A stretch of DNA of 64,000 bases from assembly GCF_900106565.1 (NCBI RefSeq), contig NZ_FNNJ01000002.1, positions 124,001-188,000 on the forward strand, in the 5' to 3' direction. Origin of the DNA: Lutibacter oricola. GTDB taxonomy: Bacteria; Bacteroidota; Bacteroidia; Flavobacteriales; Flavobacteriaceae. A program made the translations under genes and the position numbers. Positions 15,771-23,806 of the stretch are shown piece after piece; within the stretch, counting starts at the first letter, position 1, and each line of letters opens with the position of its first letter. Below the pieces are notes generated by a model that worked only from the letters and a program-made list of their open reading frames with translations, did not search any database and was not told the DNA's origin.

Positions 15771-17492
15771 TTAAATATCTAAATCGAATGTTTTTTTAAA
15801 CTCTTCAATATGCGTATTTATTTCTTTTAATTTTTGATATTTTTCTTGAGGTGTATAGGCGTAACGCTTAAGCTGTTCTTCGTTAACAGTAATAATAAGT
15901 TGAATTTTATAACTGTTTAATCGTTCTCTTATGTATCCCAGAATATTAGGCTTAAACTTTTCTAATTGACTTTTCATCATTTCTGAAGCAACAACAAAAT
16001 GAATGTTTTTGTCAATTACTTTAGGTACGTTAGCAGTCATAATAGATGAGGCACTAATTCTACCTTTTTCAGATAATTTTTCAGAATATTTTTTCCATAA
16101 CAATTGAGCTTGGTTTTCAGCAAAATCATCAGTAGGTTTATTATCTACTTCTTCAGCATCTTTAACTTCAATTTCATCAATTTCTTTTTTACGCCCAATA
16201 CTTTTAAGTGATAGGGCAGAAGGGCGCCTATTTTTTGCATCTATTGTAGGTTTAGGAGCGTGTTTCTCTTTTTCTTTAATAATAGGTTTTGAAACTGGAG
16301 TAGGCGCAATTGCTTCCTTTTTTAATTGCTCTTTAATTTCTGTAGTAGGTATAGGCGCTTTTTTAGTTCTCGCTTTTATTCCTTTGTTAAAATGAAGTGC
16401 AGCAATTATGAAAGGTTTGTTATTTTTTTTTTCTCCATCAAAATTGATAGAGGCTAGTTGCATTAAAGTAAGTTCAACTAATAACCGTTGATTTTTGGAG
16501 GTTTTATATTTTAAATCACAATCGTTACTAAGCTCAATTGCTTTTAATAAAAAGGTTAAATCACATTGTTCAGATTGTTCTAAATATTTTTGTTTAGCAT
16601 TGTCTCCGACTTCTAATAAACCTACAGTAATTCTATCTTTGGCTACCATTAAGTCTCTAAAATGAGCAGCTAAACCAGCTATAAAATGATGGCCGTCAAA
16701 ACCTTTAGCTAATATTGTATTGAAATGCACTAAAACTTCAGGTATTTTATTTTCTAATAGTAAACTAGTAGTAATAAAATATTCATCATAGTCTAAAACA
16801 TTTAAATTTTCAGTAACAGCTTTGCGAGTTAATTCTGTCCCAGAAAAACTTACAACTCTATCAAAAATAGATAAAGCATCACGCATTGCGCCATCTGCTT
16901 TTTGAGCAATTATATGTAGTGCATCATCATCAGCATTTATACCTTCTTCTTTGGCAATTTTAACTAAATAGTTTTTAGCGTCTAAAACTCCAATTCTTTT
17001 GAAATCGAAAATTTGACAACGTGATAAAATTGTAGGTATAATTTTATGTTTTTCAGTTGTTGCTAATATAAATATTGCATGTGCTGGTGGTTCTTCTAAG
17101 GTTTTTAAAAACGCATTAAAAGCTGCTTGAGATAGCATGTGTACCTCATCAATAATATAAACTTTATATTTTCCTGTTTGTGGAGGAATTCTAACTTGTT
17201 CAGTTAAATTTCGAATATCATCAACCGAGTTGTTTGAAGCGGCATCTAATTCAAAAATGTTGAAAGCAAAATCATCTTCGCTTGTTTCACCAGCATTTTC
17301 GTTAATTTTTTTTGCTAATATTCTGGCACAAGTAGTTTTACCAACACCTCTTGGTCCTGTAAACAGTAATGCTTGAGCTAAATGGTTGTTTTTTATAGCA
17401 TTTTCAAGCGTGTTTGTAATTGCTTGTTGCCCAACAACATCCTCAAAAACTTGAGGTCTATATTTTCGAGCAGATACTATAAATTGTTCCAT
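15771..17492 (-). CDS. dnaX: DNA polymerase III gamma/tau subunit
   Basis: Clamp-loader ATPase of the replisome. AAA+ module: Walker A GPRGVGKT at 46-53, Walker B IIDEVHML at 113-120, sensor I ATT at about 144-146 and the arginine-finger SRC at 157-159. The collar domain follows to about residue 360, then a charged, Lys/Pro-rich linker and a C-terminal tau-like domain (about 450-573). The four-Cys zinc module normally inserted after Walker A is absent: ARILAKKINENAGETSEDDFAFNIFELDAAS carries no cysteine, so the insert has been shortened and lost. No slippery A-run with a frameshift signal was noticed that would make a short gamma form. Confidence 0.95.
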   Translation of the reverse strand: MEQFIVSARKYRPQVFEDVVGQQAITNTLENAIKNNHLAQALLFTGPRGVGKTTCARILAKKINENAGETSEDDFAFNIFELDAASNNSVDDIRNLTEQVRIPPQTGKYKVYIIDEVHMLSQAAFNAFLKTLEEPPAHAIFILATTEKHKIIPTILSRCQIFDFKRIGVLDAKNYLVKIAKEEGINADDDALHIIAQKADGAMRDALSIFDRVVSFSGTELTRKAVTENLNVLDYDEYFITTSLLLENKIPEVLVHFNTILAKGFDGHHFIAGLAAHFRDLMVAKDRITVGLLEVGDNAKQKYLEQSEQCDLTFLLKAIELSNDCDLKYKTSKNQRLLVELTLMQLASINFDGEKKNNKPFIIAALHFNKGIKARTKKAPIPTTEIKEQLKKEAIAPTPVSKPIIKEKEKHAPKPTIDAKNRRPSALSLKSIGRKKEIDEIEVKDAEEVDNKPTDDFAENQAQLLWKKYSEKLSEKGRISASSIMTANVPKVIDKNIHFVVASEMMKSQLEKFKPNILGYIRERLNSYKIQLIITVNEEQLKRYAYTPQEKYQKLKEINTHIEEFKKTFDLDI

Positions 17493-17559
17493 TTATTAAA
17501 AGTTTTGTGTTTTATACAAAAATATAAAAACAAATGGTAAAGCATAGTTTTATTCTAAA

Positions 17560-17599
17560 AAAACAAGATTAAGTTATTAACTAAACTTAATCTTGTTTT
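17560..17599 (-). terminator. Terminator of the sugar kinase-isomerase-aldolase operon
   Basis: Sixteen-base perfect stem (17560-17575 with 17584-17599), 8-base loop, 23 bases past the aldolase stop. On the minus strand it is followed by T residues complementary to 17557-17563. Confidence 0.85.
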
Positions 17600-17621
17600 A
17601 AACCAAACTTAAATTGTTGAA

Positions 17622-18470
17622 TTAGTATTGTAATTCTAAGTTAACAGCATTTAATCTGTCTAAAACTACATTTTTTATTCTAGGTATTACATCTTTCATT
17701 AAGTACGGTGGGTATGCACCATTTATGTCTTTACTAATTTCATTGTATAATTCTTTCATATAGGTAGTATGTACAATAGTACCAACATTTAATTTAGCAA
17801 CTCCCATTGTTATTGATTTTTGAATATCTTCATCAGGAATTCCTGTACCACCGTGTAATACTAAAGGAACACTTACAGCCTCAGCAATTTCAGATAATCT
17901 ATCGAAATGTATTTGTGGGGTAGTAGGCGTGAACCCGTGAGAAGTTCCAATTCCTACAGCCATAATGTGCGGATTTGCTTCTTCTACAATTGCTTTTACA
18001 TCATCTACACTTGCTAAAAAGTCTGCATCTGATTTTACAACAACATCGCGTCCCATAATTTTTCCTATTTCAGCTTCAACCAAAACACCTGCAGACTCTG
18101 CATATTTTACAACTTCTTTGGTCATTGCAATGTTTTCTTTTAAGCTTTTTTGTGAACCATCAATCATTACTGAATCATAACCATCATCAATTGCTTGTTT
18201 ACACATATCTACAGAAACACTGTGATCTAAATGTAAGTATATTGGTTGTTTTGTATAAGGTTGAATTCCTTCTACCATTTTTTTACATAATAAGCTCGAA
18301 TTTAATTCAACAACTGGTGGGTATGTCATTGCCATTACTGGGCAATTTGCTTCTTCTGCAGCTAATGCTACTGCTTTTAAGTCGTAAATGTCGTTTACAT
18401 TAAAACCAATTAAACATTTTTGCTGTTTTCTGTAGTTGTTTAATAACTGTATTAAATCTGGATTATTCAT
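17622..18470 (-). CDS. Class II (zinc) ketose-bisphosphate aldolase
   Basis: Cleaves a phosphorylated ketose to dihydroxyacetone phosphate plus an aldehyde. All class II landmarks are present: HLDH at 80-83 (catalytic Asp82, zinc ligand His83), SVMIDGS at 100-106, VEAEIG at 131-136, GTSHG with His178 and LHGGTG with zinc ligand His206. At 282 residues it is closest in length to the GatY/KbaY/Fba-B type used for tagatose- or fructose-bisphosphate and for side-pathway sugars. It is last in a three-gene operon after a PfkB kinase and a FucI/AraA-like isomerase, so its substrate is probably the kinase product of that pathway and not the central glycolytic intermediate. Exact substrate unknown. 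Confidence 0.9.
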   Translation of the reverse strand: MNNPDLIQLLNNYRKQQKCLIGFNVNDIYDLKAVALAAEEANCPVMAMTYPPVVELNSSLLCKKMVEGIQPYTKQPIYLHLDHSVSVDMCKQAIDDGYDSVMIDGSQKSLKENIAMTKEVVKYAESAGVLVEAEIGKIMGRDVVVKSDADFLASVDDVKAIVEEANPHIMAVGIGTSHGFTPTTPQIHFDRLSEIAEAVSVPLVLHGGTGIPDEDIQKSITMGVAKLNVGTIVHTTYMKELYNEISKDINGAYPPYLMKDVIPRIKNVVLDRLNAVNLELQY

Positions 18471-18488
18471 TTTTGTAATATTTTTATG

Positions 18489-20045
18489 TTAGTAGTTTAA
18501 ATTTTTTTGAATACTTCTGCCTGTTGTTCCTGCTTTTACAAATTCTAAATCTTCAATATTTGCCCAATGGTTAAATTCTTGTAATTCTTCTTGAATATGA
18601 CCACGACCAATTATCCAATGGTGATCTAAGCCTTTACTTAATATGGTACCAACAATTGCAGAGGCTTTTACATTTTTAGGGATAACTTCTCCATATGCAC
18701 CTCTAAAAGCCATTTCAGAATCTATTATTTCTCCTTCAAAAGAAAGCATACTTGAAGCGTGTGGATATTGATATTTTGCAATAGTTATTTCTCCTTGTTC
18801 TAATAAGAATTCTAATAACATTCCATAAGATTGCTCTTCATCGTAATTATCTAAAATACTATGGTTTCTAACCTCGAAACTTGTTCCTTTTCTAAGTAAT
18901 TTTGTTGGAGAACCACCACAATGCCACATTCCCAATTTATTATCATTAGTATTTAAAATAGATAAATCTGTAAGTGTTGGTAAGGCATCGCCATTGCTAA
19001 TTTCATTCATAGTAATCATAGTTAACAAACCTCCCATATCAGATTCATCAGCAACAGGAATTCCTAAATCTTGTACCAAAGCCCCAGCTCCATCACCTGC
19101 AATTTGGTAATTGTCAAATAATTCTGGCCAATTTTTTAAAGCAACACCTAAATATTCACCTTTACGAGCATAATCAGCAATTGCTAAACTAAAACGAACA
19201 GATAAATACAATTCACGCTCACTTACTTTGTGGTACTTACAATCTTCAGAATTTATTAATTTTTGAACAATATTATTAATGTCTTCTTTATTGAATTTAT
19301 CACCGTGTTTCCAAACAGTTTCAATATCAACTTTATCTACACCTAAAGCAAAATGCTTGGCTATTGACATTTCGTTTAATTCACAGTCGTAAAACCCTGG
19401 AACGCGCATACCACCAATCATAAGCATATTGGCATGTTGCATTCTTTTTTTAGCGCTAACAACACGTATAAATCTGTCTAAAACAGTATCTAATTGTTTT
19501 GTTTTTGGAGCATTTAACACCCAAGAATATTTTACTTCCAAAGAATTTAAAATATTCAACAAAAAGTTTTGACCACACAATCTGTTAGCTGTTAGTCTTC
19601 CGCCTGTAACTTCGTTGTGAGACCAGCTTAATAAAGGAATTTTATTTTCGCGAAGCCAATTTCCTAATGCCAAAGCCAAATCACCAGCAATGTAAGAGGC
19701 CTGATAAATAATGAGCCCACTCATATCCTCAGCTTTAAAATTATTTAAAACCTTTAATAATTCTTTCTTAGTTTGAACGGGTTCATTAAGAGCCAATAAT
19801 TGATTGTTTGGACCAAAAACACTTTTTGTTTGTTCTATTGCTTCGGTGTATGATTGTTTTGCTTTTTCCCAATCGAAATGTAATTCAAAACCAATTCCTA
19901 TTAACCCAATTTTTACATCTTTTTTTTCTGGAGCATCACAAATAAGTTCCTCCATTTCTTCAGCTACAACACCTTTTCGTTGTAGAATATCTAAATTCAA
20001 ATCTATTGAACTTAGTATTGGTTGTTCTAATATATCTGTTGGCAT
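18489..20045 (-). CDS. L-fucose/L-arabinose-isomerase-like sugar isomerase
   Basis: A 518-residue aldose-ketose isomerase of the FucI/AraA structural class. The N-terminal half contains the Rossmann-like domains (KIGLIGIGFELH near 45; GLIIYQASYIAGDLALALGNWL near 110). Candidate Mn ligands in the order expected for FucI are Glu334 (VADESDMGG), Asp360 (LPTLTDLS) and a C-terminal His in LDHHWIIGRGH (475-483). The overall sequence is not that of a standard FucI or AraA, so the sugar cannot be named. The gene follows the kinase by 4 bases and precedes the aldolase by 18, which indicates one pathway: isomerise, phosphorylate, cleave. Confidence 0.8.
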   Translation of the reverse strand: MPTDILEQPILSSIDLNLDILQRKGVVAEEMEELICDAPEKKDVKIGLIGIGFELHFDWEKAKQSYTEAIEQTKSVFGPNNQLLALNEPVQTKKELLKVLNNFKAEDMSGLIIYQASYIAGDLALALGNWLRENKIPLLSWSHNEVTGGRLTANRLCGQNFLLNILNSLEVKYSWVLNAPKTKQLDTVLDRFIRVVSAKKRMQHANMLMIGGMRVPGFYDCELNEMSIAKHFALGVDKVDIETVWKHGDKFNKEDINNIVQKLINSEDCKYHKVSERELYLSVRFSLAIADYARKGEYLGVALKNWPELFDNYQIAGDGAGALVQDLGIPVADESDMGGLLTMITMNEISNGDALPTLTDLSILNTNDNKLGMWHCGGSPTKLLRKGTSFEVRNHSILDNYDEEQSYGMLLEFLLEQGEITIAKYQYPHASSMLSFEGEIIDSEMAFRGAYGEVIPKNVKASAIVGTILSKGLDHHWIIGRGHIQEELQEFNHWANIEDLEFVKAGTTGRSIQKNLNY

Positions 20046-20049
20046 ATTT

Positions 20050-20952
20050 TTATTTTTTTAATATTTTTTGTTGTACTTCTTCCATAGTTGGAAAATAACT
20101 TCTACCTCCAAAATGGGCTGCAATAATTGATGCATATGCAGAAGCATATTCCATACGTTCAGCTAAGTTTCTTCCTTTTAATAGGGCAGAAGCGTAAGCT
20201 CCGTGAAATGCATCACCACATCCTGTAGTATCAACAACTTTGGTTGGGAAAGCGGCTTGATGAATAATTTTATGGTTCTCTAAAGCCCAACTTCCATTCG
20301 CTCCATCGGTAATAACTAGCAGACCTTTAGTTAATTTACTAAGCGATTTAATACATTCTTCTGGGGTTTCTAATCCACTAATCATTTGAGCACCTTCTAA
20401 TGGTAGAATTATATGGCTTCCAAGCGAAATCATTTCTTTTAATATTGAAATATCACCAGCTTCAATATCTAAAACAGAAGGAATACTGTGTTTTTTAGCA
20501 ATTTTTAATAGTTCTAAATTTCCAACAACATCATAACCATCTACTAATAATAATCGACTGTTTTTTATCCATTCTTCATTTATATCTTTTGGTTGAAGTG
20601 GTTTATAGTTATTGGTTGAATAAAAAACTGTGCGATCTCCATTATTCGGATCAACTTCTACAACAGCAATTGCTGGTTGAAAATTTTTACTTTCAATTAA
20701 TAGAGAAGTATCTACATCACACTTTTTCAATTCTTCATTTGCTATTAAGCTTAATGTATTATTTGCTTTATAACCTAAAAAAGCAGTTTTTAAATTGTTT
20801 TGAGCAATTACGCAGGCTGCATTTCCTGCTGGTGCACCACCTTGAACTAGTATTTTTGAAACTTCGTGTTTTGCTCCTTTTTTTATTGTTGATGGTACTT
20901 CAGATAAAATATCTACCACCATCATTCCTGAAACTATAACATCAAATTGCAT
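20050..20952 (-). CDS. PfkB-family sugar kinase
   Basis: A 300-residue ribokinase-fold kinase. Motif 1 is GGAPAGNAACVIAQN at 38-52. Motif 2 is DTTGCGDAFHGAYASAL at 241-257, with GCGD forming the anion hole and Asp247 as catalytic base. The ATP-site segment VITDGANGSWAL is at 213-224. It begins the operon kinase-isomerase-aldolase. By context it phosphorylates a ketose or ketose phosphate made by the isomerase. The substrate is unknown; fructokinase-, tagatose-6-P- and sulfofructose-kinase-like roles are all conceivable. Confidence 0.88.
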   Translation of the reverse strand: MQFDVIVSGMMVVDILSEVPSTIKKGAKHEVSKILVQGGAPAGNAACVIAQNNLKTAFLGYKANNTLSLIANEELKKCDVDTSLLIESKNFQPAIAVVEVDPNNGDRTVFYSTNNYKPLQPKDINEEWIKNSRLLLVDGYDVVGNLELLKIAKKHSIPSVLDIEAGDISILKEMISLGSHIILPLEGAQMISGLETPEECIKSLSKLTKGLLVITDGANGSWALENHKIIHQAAFPTKVVDTTGCGDAFHGAYASALLKGRNLAERMEYASAYASIIAAHFGGRSYFPTMEEVQQKILKK

Positions 20953-21043
20953 TTTATTAGCTTTAAAATTATAGTGTAAAAGTAATATAGGTTACATAGT
21001 AATGTTAAACACAGATTTAATCATAAAGTGTACTATTTTTCCA

Positions 21044-21051
21044 TATATTTG
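21044..21051 (+). promoter_or_regulatory. Candidate -7 box of the araC-type gene
   Basis: TATATTTG, an exact TAnnTTTG match, 36 bases before the AraC start, in the 134-base divergent region shared with the sugar operon. No well-spaced TTTG is seen upstream. Confidence 0.35.
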
Positions 21052-21086
21052 ATGTATTTAACTTTTAAATTGAAAATGTATACATA

Positions 21087-21932
21087 ATGAAAGCTGTTTT
21101 TGAACCTATTTATAATTCTTTAAATCAATCATTTCATTATGGTATGTTTCAAAACAATGAATTTAAAACGCCTTGGCACTACCATCCAGAATGGGAATTA
21201 ACATTTATTACCGAAAGCACAGGTATAAGAAGTGTAGGTAATTCTATACAAGCTTATAGTGCTGGAGAGTTGGTTTTATTAGGGCCTAATTTACCTCATT
21301 GTTGGAAAACAAATTCTACAAATGAACAAACAGCTAAATCTACTTTTATACAATTTAATAAAGATCTTTTAGGTAAAGATTGGTTAGAAAAGGAAGAGTT
21401 TTTGTTAATTAAAAAGCTTTTAGAGGCTAGTAAGTATGGATTAATTTTTAACGATGAAATTTCAAAAATTGTAGGAAATAAAATGTTACATATGAATTTT
21501 ATTTCTCCTACTTTGCGAATGATAGAGATTATTAAAATATTACACGAACTTTCGCTCGAAAAATATGAGGTTTTAAGTTTAGGAGCTCGTTTTGATGTGA
21601 ATTCTATTGTATCGGACAGAATTGAAAAAATAATAGATTTTGTAGAGAATAATTATCAGCATAAAATTGACGCTTCGCAATTGGGTGAGCTTGTTTTTAT
21701 GACGTCAGTTTCGTTTTCAAAGTTTTTTAAAAAAGCATTTAATAAAACATTTACTTCTTATTTAAATGAATATAGAGTAAGTAGAGCTTGTGAATTATTA
21801 AAAGAATCTGAATTTTCGGTAGAGCAAATTGCTTTTGAAACGGGATATCAAAATCTTTCATTTTTTCACAGACAGTTTAAGTTATTTACAAAAAAAACTC
21901 CTGCCAATTATAGGCAAGAGTTTTATAAGTAA
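21087..21932 (+). CDS. AraC-family regulator with cupin sensor domain
   Basis: A 281-residue regulator. The N-terminal cupin (about 25-100) carries the HYHPEWELTFI metal/sugar-site motif and the GELVLLGPNLPHCW strand pair. The C-terminal double HTH (about 175-281) reads IVSDRIEKIIDFVENNYQHKIDA... and ends with the canonical FETGYQNLSFFHRQFKLFTKKTPANYR. It is divergent from the kinase-isomerase-aldolase operon with 134 bases between, so it is very likely its local regulator, sensing the sugar or a derivative through the cupin. The last codons of this gene double as the terminator hairpin for the gene facing it. Confidence 0.92.
   Translation: MKAVFEPIYNSLNQSFHYGMFQNNEFKTPWHYHPEWELTFITESTGIRSVGNSIQAYSAGELVLLGPNLPHCWKTNSTNEQTAKSTFIQFNKDLLGKDWLEKEEFLLIKKLLEASKYGLIFNDEISKIVGNKMLHMNFISPTLRMIEIIKILHELSLEKYEVLSLGARFDVNSIVSDRIEKIIDFVENNYQHKIDASQLGELVFMTSVSFSKFFKKAFNKTFTSYLNEYRVSRACELLKESEFSVEQIAFETGYQNLSFFHRQFKLFTKKTPANYRQEFYK
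21894..21924 (-). terminator. Terminator of acyl-CoA synthetase gene, embedded in the araC 3' end
   Basis: AAAACTC (21894-21900) and TGCC (21902-21905) pair with GGCA (21913-21916) and GAGTTTT (21918-21924), with one mismatch and a 7-base loop. On the minus strand it is followed by eight T (A-run 21890-21897), 22 bases past the stop of the facing gene. The whole structure lies inside the coding sequence of the AraC regulator. Confidence 0.7.
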
Positions 21933-21945
21933 TTAGCTACTTTTT

Positions 21946-23730
21946 TTAAGCTTCTATTTCGTAAATTTTATTATATAAATATTGGTATTTCTTTATTATT
22001 TCGTCTCTTTTAGGTTTCATAGTAGGTGTTAACAACCCATTTTCTATTCCCCAAACTTCAGGTGTAAGTTCGAATTTTTTAATTTTTTCCCATTTACCGA
22101 AGCCTTTATTTGCTTTTTTAATTTCCTTTTCAATTCTAGCTATAATATGAGGGTTCTCAATTAAATCTTGATTGTTTCCTGGAATTGGCTCGTGATGAAT
22201 TCTAGCCCATTCACGTAAAAAGTCAAACGCAGGTTGAATAATAGCTGCAGGTAATTTTTGACCTTCACCAATAACTGTAGCTTGCTCAATAAAACGAGAT
22301 TCTTTCATAGAATTCTCTAATAATACAGGAACAATATATTTTCCACCAGAAGTTTTAAATATCTCTTTTTTACGACCTGTTATTGTTAAAAATCCATTTT
22401 CATCCAATTCTCCTTTATCACCTGTATGAAAATAATCGCCAGTCATAACGCTAGCCGTTCTTTCAGGGTCTTTGTAGTAACCCATCATTACGTTTGGTCC
22501 TTTTGCTAAAATTTCTCCATCTTCAGCAATTTTAACTTCAACATTGTCAATTACTTTACCAACAGAGCCAACCTTCATCATCTTATTTTTGTACATATTT
22601 ACAGCTATAACAGGGGAAGTTTCTGTTAAACCATAACCTTCAATAATAATCATACCAGCAGCAGAAAATACTTTTGCTAACCTTGGTTGTAAAGCTGCAC
22701 TACCAGAAACCATGTCTCTTAAGTTTCCACCAAGTGCTTCACGCCATTTACTAAAAATTAATTTATCAGCAATTTTTAATTTTTGATGATACCACCATCC
22801 ATTTTTTTCATACGGTTCCCATTTTAAACCTAAATCTACAGCCCAAAAGAATAATGCTTTTTTTATTCCTTTTAACTCAGAACCTTTATTAATAATACCA
22901 TCATATACTTTTTCTAATAGACGAGGAACAACAGTCATAAAGTTTGGTTTAATTTCTTTTAAATTATCACCAATTTTATCAATAGCTTCGGCAAAATATA
23001 TTTGTCCACCAGCATATTGATAATAGTACAATAGCATTCTTTCGAAAATATGACATACGGGTAAAAAACTTAATGTTTTAAAATTACCTCTTTCCATTGG
23101 TAACACTTTTTGACAATCAAGAGCATTACTAACAATATTATTGTGAGAAAGCATAACACCTTTAGGAGTTCCTGTAGTTCCAGATGTATAAATAATGGTA
23201 GCTAAATCTTCTGGTTTTACGCTATCCATTATTTTTTGAACTTCAGGTTGTGTACTTTCGTCTTTACCTAATTCAATTATTTCTTCCCAGTTTTTGCATT
23301 TATCAACTTGTTCAAAGCAATAAATTTCTTGAAGCGTTGGAACTTTCTTTTTTACTTTCGAAACTTTTTTATACAAATCAGCATCTGAGATAAAGCATAA
23401 GCTTACTTCTGCGTGATTAAAAATATATTCGAAATCATCTTTAGTAATTGTTGGGTAAATTGGTACTCCAATTGCTCCAATTTGAAGAATTCCTATATCA
23501 AGAATATTCCATTCGGTTCTATTAGTTGTTGAAGCAACTGCTATTTTATCTCCAGGTTTAACACCTAGTTTTAATAACCCTCTACTAACTGCATTGGCTT
23601 TTTCTACATATTCTTTAGCAGAAGTTGCAACCCATTTACCATTTACTTTAGAGTTAAATTGATTACTTAAATTATATGTTTCTAATTGATAATGAGCAAA
23701 ATCAAATAGACGAGTAACTTTTATAGACAT
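21946..23730 (-). CDS. Long-chain acyl-CoA synthetase (AMP-forming), copy 1
   Basis: Activates fatty acids to acyl-CoA via acyl-AMP. It has 594 residues of the ANL superfamily: P-loop motif YTSGTTGTPKG at about 181-191, GYGLTETSPV near 365, the adenine-binding and hinge segment YFHTGDKGELDENGFLTITGRKKEIFKTSGGKYI near 430-465 and the C-terminal catalytic Lys region LLTPTMKPKRDEI. The long linker and lack of a signal peptide fit the FACL/FadD15 group found in Bacteroidota. It lies 76 bases downstream of a close paralogue in the same direction. Confidence 0.93.
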   Translation of the reverse strand: MSIKVTRLFDFAHYQLETYNLSNQFNSKVNGKWVATSAKEYVEKANAVSRGLLKLGVKPGDKIAVASTTNRTEWNILDIGILQIGAIGVPIYPTITKDDFEYIFNHAEVSLCFISDADLYKKVSKVKKKVPTLQEIYCFEQVDKCKNWEEIIELGKDESTQPEVQKIMDSVKPEDLATIIYTSGTTGTPKGVMLSHNNIVSNALDCQKVLPMERGNFKTLSFLPVCHIFERMLLYYYQYAGGQIYFAEAIDKIGDNLKEIKPNFMTVVPRLLEKVYDGIINKGSELKGIKKALFFWAVDLGLKWEPYEKNGWWYHQKLKIADKLIFSKWREALGGNLRDMVSGSAALQPRLAKVFSAAGMIIIEGYGLTETSPVIAVNMYKNKMMKVGSVGKVIDNVEVKIAEDGEILAKGPNVMMGYYKDPERTASVMTGDYFHTGDKGELDENGFLTITGRKKEIFKTSGGKYIVPVLLENSMKESRFIEQATVIGEGQKLPAAIIQPAFDFLREWARIHHEPIPGNNQDLIENPHIIARIEKEIKKANKGFGKWEKIKKFELTPEVWGIENGLLTPTMKPKRDEIIKKYQYLYNKIYEIEA

Positions 23731-23806
23731 TTATTATATTTTGGTTAAGTGTAACACGGCAAAGTATGAAATTTAAAACGATTTCGCAAGTACTTGCCTT
23801 ACATAG

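Noticed and set aside
17622-21932. Firm assignment as a fucose, arabinose or sulfoquinovose pathway
   Set aside because: The isomerase is not close enough to any one characterised enzyme by eye, and no diagnostic neighbour such as a sulfoquinovosidase, fucosidase or dedicated transporter is present.
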